Source of the DNA: Woeseiaceae bacterium | Lineage (GTDB): Bacteria; Pseudomonadota; Gammaproteobacteria; Steroidobacterales; Woeseiaceae | Length of the DNA stretch: 64,000 nucleotides | Assembly (NCBI GenBank): GCA_021773115.1 | Contig: JAJFKS010000028.1 | Coordinates: forward strand, 1 to 64,000 | Reading direction: 5' to 3' | Shown here: piece after piece, positions 1-6,798 of the stretch | Position numbering within the stretch: position 1 is the stretch's first letter | How the letters are laid out: each line of letters opens with the position of its first letter | Notes under the pieces: generated by a model | What the model saw: only the letters and a program-made list of their open reading frames with translations | Database searches by the model: none | What the model was told of the DNA's origin: nothing | Position numbers and translations under genes: made by a program

Positions 1-56
1 ACGACGCAGATGTTCGTCGAGCGCAGGGATACATCGAGTCCGGCAAAGTAAGTCAT
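1..56 (-). CDS. IS110-family transposase, N-terminal fragment (partial at edge)
   Basis: The ATG complement is at 54-56, with GAGGGAG about 7 nt upstream. The visible peptide starts MTYFAGLDVSLRSTNICV. The GLDVS block carries the first Asp of the DEDD catalytic set of IS110/IS1111 transposases, which act as RNA-guided or site-specific recombinases. Only the first 18-19 codons are inside the window, so integrity is unknown. Confidence 0.6.
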   Translation of the reverse strand, partial: MTYFAGLDVSLRSTNICV

Positions 57-142
57 GGTAATCTCCCTCTTTGATGTGTTTACACATCGTAACGGGTGCG
101 CGGCTCTAAAGAACTCGCCCGATTACCAATGCTGCTGACCCA
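1..142 (-). mobile_element. IS110-family element 5' end, copy 1 (runs off left edge)
   Basis: Bases 1-142 recur at 4785-4926 with a single visible mismatch (base 37, G versus C) and in the same orientation. Read on the minus strand the segment holds about 86 bp of upstream DNA, a ribosome site (GAGGGAG) and the first 18 codons of a DEDD-type transposase. Homology between the copies stops sharply after base 142, which I take as the element end or a break point. The other side lies outside the window, so whether copy 1 is a whole element cannot be judged. The short upstream stretch is more like IS1111-type than classical IS110 left ends, but that is inference. Confidence 0.65.
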
Positions 143-205
143 ATATAGCCGGCCAATCAACTTTTATGCAACACCGATTCACATCTAATCATTCGGGAGA
201 AAATA

Positions 206-664
206 ATGAAAAAGTTGTTTTTTCTGCTGTTTATTTTGGTAGCAAATGGTGTTTCAGCTTCCGATGCAATTTCTGAAGCGAAAGACATAGTCGCGTCACA
301 CGAAATATTTGCAATGGCGAATGACCTAGACGGTGTGATGTCCAACATGGCTGAGGACGTTGTGGTTCTGACTTATGGGATGCCCCTCATAGTGGGTAAG
401 CCAGCATTTCGAGAGTTTTACGCTGGTTTAATGGCCTCGGGGCGCCTGGACTTTGATCACGGTTACTCAGGGCAAGAGGCTATCAGCGACGACGTGGTCG
501 AATTGCACGGTGTTTCGCGGGGAACATTCACGAGTAGCGACGGCGCTGTAACTGAGTTTTCGAATAATTTCGTTCACATACTTCGTCGGCAAGAGGATGG
601 CAAATTCAAATTCTGGCGGGCTACATTCGCACCAGACTCGATTTCACCTATCTCCGAAGAGTAA
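206..664 (+). CDS. Secreted SnoaL/NTF2-like (DUF4440-type) protein
   Basis: This 152-aa protein has a signal peptide at residues 1-18 (MKKLFFLLFILVANGVSA). The mature part resembles the cone-shaped NTF2/SnoaL fold: an N-terminal helix region (AKDIVASHEIFAMANDLDGVMSNMAEDVVVLTYGMP), then a GKPAFREFYAGLM segment typical of DUF4440 proteins, and a closing beta-rich part ending in FKFWRATFAPDS. A GGAG ribosome site precedes the ATG. Such domains bind small molecules or are diverged enzymes, and no catalytic set can be assigned. It is the first gene of the repeat-punctuated accessory region and lies just after the IS110 end. Its stop codon is followed within 3 nt by a dispersed repeat copy. Confidence 0.75.
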   Translation: MKKLFFLLFILVANGVSASDAISEAKDIVASHEIFAMANDLDGVMSNMAEDVVVLTYGMPLIVGKPAFREFYAGLMASGRLDFDHGYSGQEAISDDVVELHGVSRGTFTSSDGAVTEFSNNFVHILRRQEDGKFKFWRATFAPDSISPISEE

Positions 665-665
665 A

Positions 666-740
666 CGACTGCTACTGGCCGAACTGAGACGGTCGCCTGG
701 GTTGAGGTAGAATGACGGTTGGTGACAAAGCAGACATTAT
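666..740 (+). repeat. Dispersed repeat, copy 1 (near full length)
   Basis: The left part contains the core GGCCGAACTGAG followed by ACGGTCGCCTGG. The middle has TAGAATGACGG and the right end has ACAAAGCAGACATTA. The right end is an imperfect inverted copy of the left end (CGACTGCTACTGGCC). It fills the gap between the genes at 206 and 760 and supplies a spurious ATG at 712. Confidence 0.75.
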
Positions 741-759
741 GATTAGGAGGAGTTCGCAG

Positions 760-1530
760 ATGCGAAATTTGATTTTGGTTGCGATTGGTTTAGCTGGCGG
801 CGCGCTGATTGTTGCCGCATCTCATTCAATTTGGCATCAGTCTGGCGAGCAGGATACCGCCGTTCTCGGGGTCCTATTAACCGATGCGGGTTTGCATCAA
901 ACGGTTGACGCAGCCCGAGACTCACGTGGCTTCTCCCTGGAGACTCGGGAACAGAAAGCGAAGGCTGAATTAGACCGAGCAGCACCAGCGAGTACTCTCG
1001 CAGAACGCGATACTAAATCATTGGATAGTTTGCAGTCTGACCTGTCGAAACAAGTCTCAAATGATTCTATGGGACGAGCAATACCTGATGTTTACTCCTC
1101 GATGGTTAAACCCAGACCTCGACCTGAAAAGCTAACAACACCAGAGCTATACGAGAGTTTTGAGGGCGATTCCCGGGACGAATCGTGGGCGTATCCGATG
1201 GAGTTGGGTATCAACCAGTACATCGCGGAACGCGGCGGTGTATATGGAGCAGCATTTGAATATGTAGAGTGCCGATCTCGTTATTGCACGATAGCTGGTG
1301 TTGTCCACGGAGGCGGGCAAGAAACAGTAAATGAGTTTATGGCAGAAATGACGCAAAGCGGTTGGTGGCAAACATACGGCGGCAGAAGCACGGTAGGCTC
1401 AAGAAATGATACTGAATACAGGTTTGTGTCAATTATTCCGAGGGCAGAGGAAGATACTGCTCGAAGCGAATCCGCCGCTCAGTCAGTCCAGAAGGGAACA
1501 AGCAATAAAGCGCAGTCCGCCGACAGTTAG
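760..1530 (+). CDS. Membrane-anchored periplasmic protein of unknown function
   Basis: An in-frame ATG at 712 lies inside the dispersed repeat. The ATG at 760 is preferred because AGGAGG sits 8 nt before it and the protein then begins with a membrane segment (MRNLILVAIGLAGGALIVAAS, residues 1-21). The 256-aa product has a low-complexity, charged region to about residue 125. A conserved-looking domain follows with the pattern ELYESFEGDSRDESWAYPME, then a Cys pair in VECRSRYCTIAG and a C-terminal YRFVSIIPR strand. Similar Cys-pair periplasmic proteins of unknown role occur in marine gammaproteobacteria. The Cys pair may form a disulfide. No function is assigned. Confidence 0.7.
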   Translation: MRNLILVAIGLAGGALIVAASHSIWHQSGEQDTAVLGVLLTDAGLHQTVDAARDSRGFSLETREQKAKAELDRAAPASTLAERDTKSLDSLQSDLSKQVSNDSMGRAIPDVYSSMVKPRPRPEKLTTPELYESFEGDSRDESWAYPMELGINQYIAERGGVYGAAFEYVECRSRYCTIAGVVHGGGQETVNEFMAEMTQSGWWQTYGGRSTVGSRNDTEYRFVSIIPRAEEDTARSESAAQSVQKGTSNKAQSADS

Positions 1531-1560
1531 GCGACTGCTTATGGCCGAACTGAGAAGTTG
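1531..1560 (+). repeat. Dispersed repeat, copy 2 (left half)
   Basis: GCGACTGCTTATGGCCGAAC directly follows the stop codon of the gene ending at 1530. The right half is not recognisable, so this is a truncated or diverged copy. Confidence 0.65.
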
Positions 1561-1634
1561 GAACATTAGCTAATTGTTATGCCGCTTTACTTCGCATTGC
1601 AGCCACTCGCTATTGCCCACGGAAGAGTAATGTC

Positions 1635-2243
1635 ATGCGTCTAATTTCAGCTACGATTCTGATAGTTGTCCCTCTTTTCGGGACTATCGCGTCGGCTACC
1701 GATGAGTCGGCACCAGACGACAATGGAATTGCCTTTGTTCTCATCCATCCTCCGTTTCTGGATTCATATAATTGCTCGGAGCATTGGGACGGTCAGCTGC
1801 CGTATCTCGGCGATTCGCTCGGTGCCGATTGCACAATCGGGAAACTGGTTGAGGACGATGGGCGTTTATGGGTGCGTGATTACAAGACCTCTGGCCGAGA
1901 AAACAGCGACTGGTACGGTTACGGCGCGGAGGTTCTGGCACCTTGCGACTGCACGATAGCAAAAATTCGTATCAACCCAGACGAGAACTTGCCGGGTCAG
2001 CTGGGCAAACCACCGGCATCGTCGATCACGTTTGAGAGGCCGGACAAGACATTGATTCTCCTAGCCCATGTCAAGGACATTCAAGTTTCGGCGGGGGATC
2101 AAGTAGAGGCTGGTGATGTCGTCGCGTCGGTCGGCAACAACGGCTACTCAAGACAGCCTCACGTGCACATCGGCGCTTGGCGAGGCGAAGCCGCACTTCA
2201 AATTCGATTCGATCAGAAGCGCATGAATTCAGCAGCCAAATAG
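1635..2243 (+). CDS. Secreted M23 (LytM)-like protein, probably altered active site
   Basis: This 202-aa protein has a signal peptide (residues 1-21, ending TIASA). The mature part follows the lysostaphin/LytM fold. It has a strand region WYGYGAEVLAPCDCTIAKI, corresponding to the YYGYGxPVxAPxDGxV segment of M23 proteins. ILLAHVKDIQVSAGDQVEAGD follows, then VGNNGYSRQPHVHIG, whose HVH matches the HxH zinc/catalytic motif. The upstream zinc-binding His of the usual HxxxD motif is not evident; only an Asp (WVRDYK) is there. Active M23 enzymes cut peptidoglycan cross-bridges, but this one may be inactive or have another zinc geometry. It stands alone between two repeat copies. Confidence 0.7.
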   Translation: MRLISATILIVVPLFGTIASATDESAPDDNGIAFVLIHPPFLDSYNCSEHWDGQLPYLGDSLGADCTIGKLVEDDGRLWVRDYKTSGRENSDWYGYGAEVLAPCDCTIAKIRINPDENLPGQLGKPPASSITFERPDKTLILLAHVKDIQVSAGDQVEAGDVVASVGNNGYSRQPHVHIGAWRGEAALQIRFDQKRMNSAAK

Positions 2244-2254
2244 AGAGATTTGAA

Positions 2255-2337
2255 CGACCGGTTGATGTCACAGCCGAACTGAGACGGTCGCCTGGATTGG
2301 GTTAGAATGACGGCTGCAGGCGTGAAGCAGCCGCTCA
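2255..2337 (+). repeat. Dispersed repeat, copy 3 (full length, with internal hairpin)
   Basis: The core GCCGAACTGAGACGGTCGCC is followed by TTAGAATGACGG. A perfect 7-bp stem lies at 2311-2317 and 2327-2333 (CGGCTGC/GCAGCCG). An outer CGACC/GGTCG pair flanks the left half. It sits just 3' of the M23-like gene. Confidence 0.75.
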
Positions 2338-2381
2338 TCGCTTAGATCATTCTGAGTATTTCGCAAGAGGTTTCGACACCT

Positions 2382-2885
2382 ATGCATGACGAGGATAAAC
2401 AGAAAAATTACGAGTTGGCAGCAAAGCTAATGTCGGAACAGAATTTCGCTGCGGCCGTTATTGCCGGAGCTATTGCGATGCTCATCGCCGCTGTCATCTA
2501 CGGCATCATAGTCGAGGCATGGCCTATTTCTTACGGTTTCTCGGCGGCAGGTGTTGGCATTGTAGTTGGATTCTTCATGGGATTTCTCGGGCGTGGAATT
2601 TCGATGAAGTTCTCAGTAATGGCGGCCGTATATACGATTGCCGGATGCGTTCTTGGCAACTTGTTCGTGAAAATAGTGAATTTGGCGCAAGCATCTGCAG
2701 CCTCTCCGATTGACGTTGTCCAGAGTAATTCCTTGTCGGTGCTCGCACAGTGGTCGATTTCCGGCTTATCCTTAATCCATCTTGTCTTCTGGTTTGTTGC
2801 CGTCTTCGCCGCAGTGTTCTTAGCCAAAAGACCGCTATCTCGTGCTCAGAAACTAGCAATCGGTATGCTTGAATTGAGAGCTTAG
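2382..2885 (+). CDS. Four-helix integral membrane protein, unknown function
   Basis: This 167-aa protein has a short charged N-terminus (MHDEDKQKNYELAAKLMSEQN). Four hydrophobic helices follow at about residues 22-46, 49-72, 77-99 and 129-150. The C-terminus is basic (KRPLSRAQKLAIGML). An AAGAGGT ribosome site precedes the ATG. The pattern resembles small orphan membrane proteins, and I recognise no family signature. It is solitary, flanked by repeat copies at 2255 and 2921. Confidence 0.65.
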   Translation: MHDEDKQKNYELAAKLMSEQNFAAAVIAGAIAMLIAAVIYGIIVEAWPISYGFSAAGVGIVVGFFMGFLGRGISMKFSVMAAVYTIAGCVLGNLFVKIVNLAQASAASPIDVVQSNSLSVLAQWSISGLSLIHLVFWFVAVFAAVFLAKRPLSRAQKLAIGMLELRA

Positions 2886-2920
2886 ATTGCGCCGCAAAAA
2901 CTTGCGGGCCGTTGACTCTC

Positions 2921-2966
2921 GATGCCCGCTTCTGGCCGAACGGCTTGTGACCTAAGGCGGTCATTG
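2921..2966 (+). repeat. Dispersed repeat, copy 4 (short form with both ends)
   Basis: The left end GATGCCCGCTTCTGGCC and the right end GACCTAAGGCGGTCATTGC are imperfect inverted repeats of each other. The middle is shorter than in other copies, consistent with an internal deletion. Confidence 0.7.
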
Positions 2967-2986
2967 CTCTCGGGTAGGGCGTATGG

Positions 2987-3245
2987 TGCGGCCTCTGACC
3001 AGTAATTCCAAAACGGGAGGTTTATTCAGCCCGATTTCGATGTCTCAAAACACCTGCAAAAAGACTATATTTACGATAATCTCGCAGTCAGCATCGGTTC
3101 AACTTTAGACGCTCCTTCAAGCCAGTAGACTGCTTTTATGTGTTGCGGCCAACATGACCAAAGATCATGCCGACTCGCAGAAATCCTGAAAGAATAACCA
3201 ACAAAAGTGCGATCTTTGCACTAGATAAACAGAGGGAATTCCAAA
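2987..3245. other. Non-coding stretch before the protease gene, with a short ORF-like remnant
   Basis: A stop-free run of about 40 codons on the plus strand (about 3007-3129) gives a protein-like string containing PDFDVSKHLQKDYIYDNLAV and ends in TAG, but it has no start codon or ribosome site. It may be a gene remnant. The rest is AT-rich leader of the protease gene. No promoter is assigned. Confidence 0.25.
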
Positions 3246-4466
3246 ATGAGAAAACTCAAAGTCTCCATCGCTGCAAGCCTCGGTATTCTATTGGCCTTGT
3301 CGCCGATATCAGCAGTATTCGCTTCAGAAGGTGATGTGCTTGATGGTGAAGCGTTGCTAATCACGAGCGGGGATCCATTTGATCCCAAATATGCAAATGC
3401 CGGAGAGAATCTTCGCACTGGCGTTGGCTCAATTTTTACGGTCTTTGAAAGTACCGCGCCTTCCGGGTTCTTGTGCTCCATGACGGTTATCAATGATCTT
3501 CAAATCTTGACGGCTGCCCATTGCCTTCGCAATACAGTGGATGGCGAACATGATCCACTGGTTCAGGTGATTGTCGTATTGCCGTCAGGGGTTAACTATA
3601 TCTTGTTTGATGCTGTTGGTTTCGCGGTTCATCCGTTGTACGACTTTTTGAATCCACTTGTGGGTGCATTTGCGTCCGGCGATGTCGCTGTGATCGAAAT
3701 GGCCAGTGATATACCTGCGGACGTTGAACGCTACGATATGTATCGCGATTCTGACGAGCTCGGTCAGGAGACACGTCATTATGGCCATGGCCGCTTCGGC
3801 AAAGGTCCTAAAGGTTCGACCGGCGGTGCTGATTTCTTCTACGCCCGCACCGGTTTGAACATGTACGAGGCGACACTCGCGCCTTTCTTTGACGGCAACC
3901 CGTTGTTCGATCAACTGCTGCACGATTTTGACAGTGGTGGCGACAAGCACAATGCGATGGATTGGTGGTTTTCGCCCGGCCAGTGTGGTCCGGAGAACGA
4001 AAATAACCCGCCCTGGGCACAGGATGGACAGTGCACAACCTTCAGAGCCGGAGTTTTTCCGGACAAGAATGGCTTCGGCAAGTTTGAAGTTGGTGTAGCG
4101 CCTGGAGACTCCGGTGGACCGGGTTTCATCAACGGTGAGGTTGCAGGCATACATTCGTTTGGCTTTACGCATTTCTGTGAAGGCGTGACCAACGGCACTG
4201 ATATATCCTGCGGCCTGAATAGCTCGTACGGCGAAATGTCGGGAGATACTCCTGTTTCGAACTACGCGAGTTGGGTTGACGACGTTGGTGGCGCAGTTGC
4301 TTTGACGCCGATACCCGAACCTGCGCCAGTAGCACCAGCGGCAGCAACATCGGGGACTATTGGATTGTCTGCCTATACACAGTCATTCTTGAGTAATGTG
4401 TTTGTGGAAAGGATGCGGGCACCGATGACGTTCGAGCAGGTCAAAAAGGATCTTGATCTCGAATAA
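3246..4466 (+). CDS. Secreted trypsin-like serine protease (S1)
   Basis: This 406-aa exported protease has a signal peptide at residues 1-26 (ending AVFA) and a good ribosome site (AGAGGG) before the ATG. The chymotrypsin-fold triad is readable: His92 in LTAAHC, Asp146 in SGDVAVIEM and Ser289 in GDSGGPGF. The loop between Asp and Ser is long, with extra Cys residues that could form disulfides. A C-terminal extension (about 350-406) has a PEPAPVAPAAAT linker and a helical tail ending QVKKDLDLE. It presumably cleaves proteins in the periplasm or outside the cell, and substrate is unknown. It is followed by a clear terminator and stands alone between two repeat copies. Confidence 0.88.
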   Translation: MRKLKVSIAASLGILLALSPISAVFASEGDVLDGEALLITSGDPFDPKYANAGENLRTGVGSIFTVFESTAPSGFLCSMTVINDLQILTAAHCLRNTVDGEHDPLVQVIVVLPSGVNYILFDAVGFAVHPLYDFLNPLVGAFASGDVAVIEMASDIPADVERYDMYRDSDELGQETRHYGHGRFGKGPKGSTGGADFFYARTGLNMYEATLAPFFDGNPLFDQLLHDFDSGGDKHNAMDWWFSPGQCGPENENNPPWAQDGQCTTFRAGVFPDKNGFGKFEVGVAPGDSGGPGFINGEVAGIHSFGFTHFCEGVTNGTDISCGLNSSYGEMSGDTPVSNYASWVDDVGGAVALTPIPEPAPVAPAAATSGTIGLSAYTQSFLSNVFVERMRAPMTFEQVKKDLDLE

Positions 4467-4494
4467 GATTTAGTTGAATAGTTAACGACGAAAG

Positions 4495-4520
4495 CGGGGC
4501 CGAAATGGCCCCGTTTTTTT
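4495..4520 (+). terminator. Rho-independent terminator of the protease gene
   Basis: A GC-rich stem CGGGGCC / GGCCCCG with a short loop lies at 4495-4513 and is followed directly by seven T residues at 4514-4520, 28 nt after the stop codon. Confidence 0.9.
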
Positions 4521-4574
4521 GCTACCGGATCGGGCTCCAGATCGGCTCGTTAGCACGAAATTTATCGAGGACTC

Positions 4575-4654
4575 ACCGGCTGCTTCTGGCCGAACTGAGT
4601 CGGTCGCTGGTAGCTGATAGAATCGTCTCCTGGTGTCCCCAAGCGGTCCGTCAG
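4575..4654 (+). repeat. Dispersed repeat, copy 5 (full length)
   Basis: The left end CCGGCTGCTTCTGGCC and core GAACTGAGTCGGTCG are followed by TAGCTGATAGAATCGTCTCC, then the right end TGTCCCCAAGCGGTCCGTCA. The right end is an inverted, imperfect copy of the left. It closely matches the isolated copy at 37.66 kb. Confidence 0.8.
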
Positions 4655-4732
4655 AATTGCCGTCGTTATTATTCGAAACGCCAATGTGGATTGAACATAG
4701 GTCGCGATGCGTAAGCCCCCAGTAGCAGTCTT

Positions 4733-4840
4733 TTATCCTTCAAATGTCGTCGAATATGCTGTGATCGATTCGACGGTCACGTTAACGACGCAGATGTTCG
4801 TCGAGCGCAGGGATACATCGACTCCGGCAAAGTAAGTCAT
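4733..4840 (-). pseudogene. IS110-family transposase, 5' remnant
   Basis: The ATG complement is at 4838-4840, with the same GAGGGAG site as copy 1. Codons 1-18 match copy 1 except Leu to Val at residue 7 (MTYFAGVDVSLRSTNICV). The sequence then diverges into an unrelated tail and stops at TAA (4733-4735) after 35 residues. A working IS110 transposase is over 300 aa, so this is a truncated remnant. Confidence 0.75.
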
Positions 4841-4926
4841 GGTAATCTCCCTCTTTGATGTGTTTACACATCGTAACGGGTGCGCGGCTCTAAAGAACTC
4901 GCCCGATTACCAATGCTGCTGACCCA
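4785..4926 (-). mobile_element. IS110-family element 5' end, copy 2
   Basis: This is a near-perfect direct repeat of bases 1-142. It carries the first codons of the transposase and about 86 bp of its upstream DNA. Homology ends at 4785 on the coding side and at 4926 on the upstream side. With copy 1 it brackets 4.6 kb holding the genes at 206-4466, so homologous recombination between the copies would delete that block. Confidence 0.75.
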
Positions 4927-4942
4927 CATGCGACATCTAAGT

Positions 4943-5200
4943 TTATGGGGCCGTTCGATTTCTTGTCACAGATACTTTGATAAAGACGAACAGAATCGAT
5001 ACAGCAACCATAAGAGTTATCTCATTTAAGAAGGGATACTCAAGAAATATTGGCGCGTCGCCAAATCCCAAAAATGCACCTACCAATGCGCCAACGAAAC
5101 CAACGACTACGTTAGTCATGCTAGACATTTTGTCTACTCTGAGAAGTCCTGGAAGTATTCCAACTGCTATTCCAGTTAGGAGTATGAACAGAATTAGCAT
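4943..5200 (-). CDS. Small membrane protein, GlsB/YeaQ/YmgE (transglycosylase-associated)-like
   Basis: This 85-aa product starts at ATG 5200, with GAGGG 4 nt upstream. Longer upstream readings in this frame look non-coding. Three hydrophobic segments are seen, with the Gly-rich NVVVGFVGALVGAFLG stretch that resembles the GlsB/YeaQ/YmgE family of tiny inner-membrane proteins. Their role is poorly defined, with stress-related expression known in enterobacteria. The start overlaps the end of the upstream gene (ATGCTAA), so the two are probably translationally coupled. Confidence 0.65.
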   Translation of the reverse strand: MLILFILLTGIAVGILPGLLRVDKMSSMTNVVVGFVGALVGAFLGFGDAPIFLEYPFLNEITLMVAVSILFVFIKVSVTRNRTAP

Positions 5201-5685
5201 TGCGCCCTCAGTAGCTTGGTTGAAAGAAACATCAGCGTTGCAATGATCAAGCCGAGCGCCGCCGGCAAGTAAGCACCCCCAATCGAAAAGCCCGTGACGA
5301 TAGACAGCGCAACAACTGTCACGCTGATGATCGCAAGAGCTATGTGGTCGCCTCTCCAGGCTACCCGAACAGCCAACAGATAGAGCCCGCTGAAAAAAAT
5401 AAGCCACAAAATGCCCCAGAGACCTCGGGCTTCATACCATGATTGCTCTCGAGTGAAAGCCTCCATGATTGTACTTGAGTCGCGCAACATAACGTCAGTC
5501 ACGACGTGTACCGATACTGGTACGGAGAATATATAGAGCGAAGCTCCTACCGCCCATGTGGCAGCTATCGCAACAATGAGCTTGCCGCCGCGAACTAGGA
5601 GCTTATGCACTTGATGGAGGCCTCTTGATAATATCCTGAGCATTGAGACAAGAATGGGCCTTATAAATTCCAGTGGAGGGTCCAT
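5194..5685 (-). CDS. Integral membrane protein, unknown function
   Basis: This 163-aa protein has about four membrane helices: near residues 36-56 (LIVAIAATWAVGASLYIFSV), 88-107 (LWGILWLIFFSGLYLLAVRV), 113-132 and 134-155. The first helix is followed by a soluble loop of about 30 residues containing REQSWYEARG. Starts at Met1 or Met15 are both possible, and no strong ribosome site separates them. Its stop codon overlaps the start of the 85-aa membrane protein, giving a two-gene unit on the minus strand in a region otherwise mostly plus. No family is recognised. Confidence 0.6.
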   Translation of the reverse strand: MDPPLEFIRPILVSMLRILSRGLHQVHKLLVRGGKLIVAIAATWAVGASLYIFSVPVSVHVVTDVMLRDSSTIMEAFTREQSWYEARGLWGILWLIFFSGLYLLAVRVAWRGDHIALAIISVTVVALSIVTGFSIGGAYLPAALGLIIATLMFLSTKLLRAQC

Positions 5686-5708
5686 TTTCCATAGAGAAAC
5701 TAAGGGCC

Positions 5709-5789
5709 GTATGGCGGCATTGGCCGAACTGAGTCGGTCGACGATTCACTCGTTTGGTGGCTGCTTTGGGTGCGAGCAGCCACCAAACG
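5709..5789 (+). repeat. Dispersed repeat, copy 6, ending in a long perfect hairpin
   Basis: The left half has TGGCGGCATTGGCCGAACTG then GAGTCGGTCG. Where other copies have their right end, this one has a perfect 15-bp inverted repeat (CGTTTGGTGGCTGCT at 5751-5765, complement at 5775-5789) with a 9-nt loop. No T-run follows. It lies upstream of the minus-strand pair and keeps the plus orientation of all other copies. Confidence 0.7.
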
Positions 5790-6002
5790 TTCCCGCGGAC
5801 AACGTGCCTTTGGGGTAAACATATTCTAGAATTCACTTTAGGTTTTGAGAATAACTGACGTTCGCGGGATGATCACCGGCTACAAGTGGGACGTACTCGA
5901 AAAATTTAGCGGCGATCAGCATGACTGTCGGCAAAATGTCGTAGCACACGAATTGCATTCTTGGCATTCTCTATTACCCAAAGATTTTCCGAGGTAGCGA
6001 AC
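5790..6002. other. Intergenic region before the XRE-type gene
   Basis: I see no gene, repeat or convincing promoter in this stretch. It follows the copy 6 hairpin and contains the leader of the regulator at 6003. Confidence 0.4.
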
Positions 6003-6629
6003 ATGCGAAATCCGAACGGCGATTCGCTTGCTCGAATCTTCCGAAGCGAGCGAATTGCACGGAACATGACCCAAGAGCAACTCGCAGACGCCGCAGGCGT
6101 CAATATGCGCACTGTGCAAAGAGTAGAGTGCGGACTGTCGTGTTCTCAGAAGACTGTTCAGGCTCTCTCGAACGCGATGAGTCTCGATGAACAGATTCAG
6201 ATCGAGATTTGGTCCGCCTGGGAGACTACCCAAAAAAGGTCGTATTCTTCAGGAGTTCTGGCCGGAGTTTGGAGTCTGTTGCCTTGCTTGCCCGGAGTGG
6301 CATTCGTATTGCTCAACGTAGGTTACTACGAGTTGGGGCTAAACTTTTTCGAGCCCCTTTTGCAATCTTCCATTTGGGGTGTGACGATTTCGCATCCTTT
6401 CGGGTATATGGTACTTCTGGGCGGGCCGCTCTTGAGCCTCGTCCTTTGTGTTCCCAAAGTCATTCAGGTGCGGGCCCGATCGGTACCGGGCGCTGCGATT
6501 CTTGAAGGCTTGGTCATCAAGTCTCACGCGATCTCGTGGCTAACGGTGATATTGGCGATTTTGGTGCTCGCCATTTTGTCTCTATATGTTATTGCTGAGA
6601 ATATCGGCGATATGCTGTCTAAATTGTGA
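6003..6629 (+). CDS. Membrane-tethered XRE-type transcriptional regulator
   Basis: The start is placed at ATG 6003 because GAGG lies 8 nt upstream and MRNPNGDSLARIFRSERIARN is the natural beginning of an XRE domain; an in-frame ATG at 5961 has no ribosome site. The 208-aa product has a helix-turn-helix at about residues 8-63 (MTQEQLADAAGVNMRTVQRVECG). A linker leads to about three hydrophobic helices (near 83-105, 128-150 and 180-202). The design suggests a DNA-binding regulator held at the inner membrane that senses an envelope signal; targets are unknown. Its TGA overlaps the next repeat copy. Confidence 0.8.
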   Translation: MRNPNGDSLARIFRSERIARNMTQEQLADAAGVNMRTVQRVECGLSCSQKTVQALSNAMSLDEQIQIEIWSAWETTQKRSYSSGVLAGVWSLLPCLPGVAFVLLNVGYYELGLNFFEPLLQSSIWGVTISHPFGYMVLLGGPLLSLVLCVPKVIQVRARSVPGAAILEGLVIKSHAISWLTVILAILVLAILSLYVIAENIGDMLSKL

Positions 6630-6655
6630 CCGCAGTTGGCCGATTTGAGAAGTTT
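6627..6655 (+). repeat. Dispersed repeat, copy 7 (left half)
   Basis: TGACCGCAGTTGGCCGATTT begins with the stop codon of the upstream gene, so the repeat supplies the TGA. The right half is not clearly recognised. Confidence 0.55.
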
Positions 6656-6700
6656 GAGTATGCGGAGATCGAGCGGCCGCTAAACGTTTGCGACTTCAAC

Positions 6701-6735
6701 CGGTCACCAAAAATCATGTAAACTTTCTGCAGATG
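6701..6735 (+). repeat. Second short repeat family, copy A
   Basis: CGGTCACCAAAAATCATGTA and the following ACTTTCTGC and GATG recur at 8355-8389 with about six differences. It lies 64 bp upstream of the gene at 6799. Confidence 0.55.
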
Positions 6736-6798
6736 ACTCAGAGAGGCCATTCGGAACGGGTCTGGTCTTGGGGCAGAACCGAAGGGAACAGCTAGGTT

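Noticed and set aside
4505..4714. 69-aa plus-strand ORF after the protease gene
   Set aside because: It starts inside the terminator and runs through repeat copy 5; composition and lack of a ribosome site argue against a gene.
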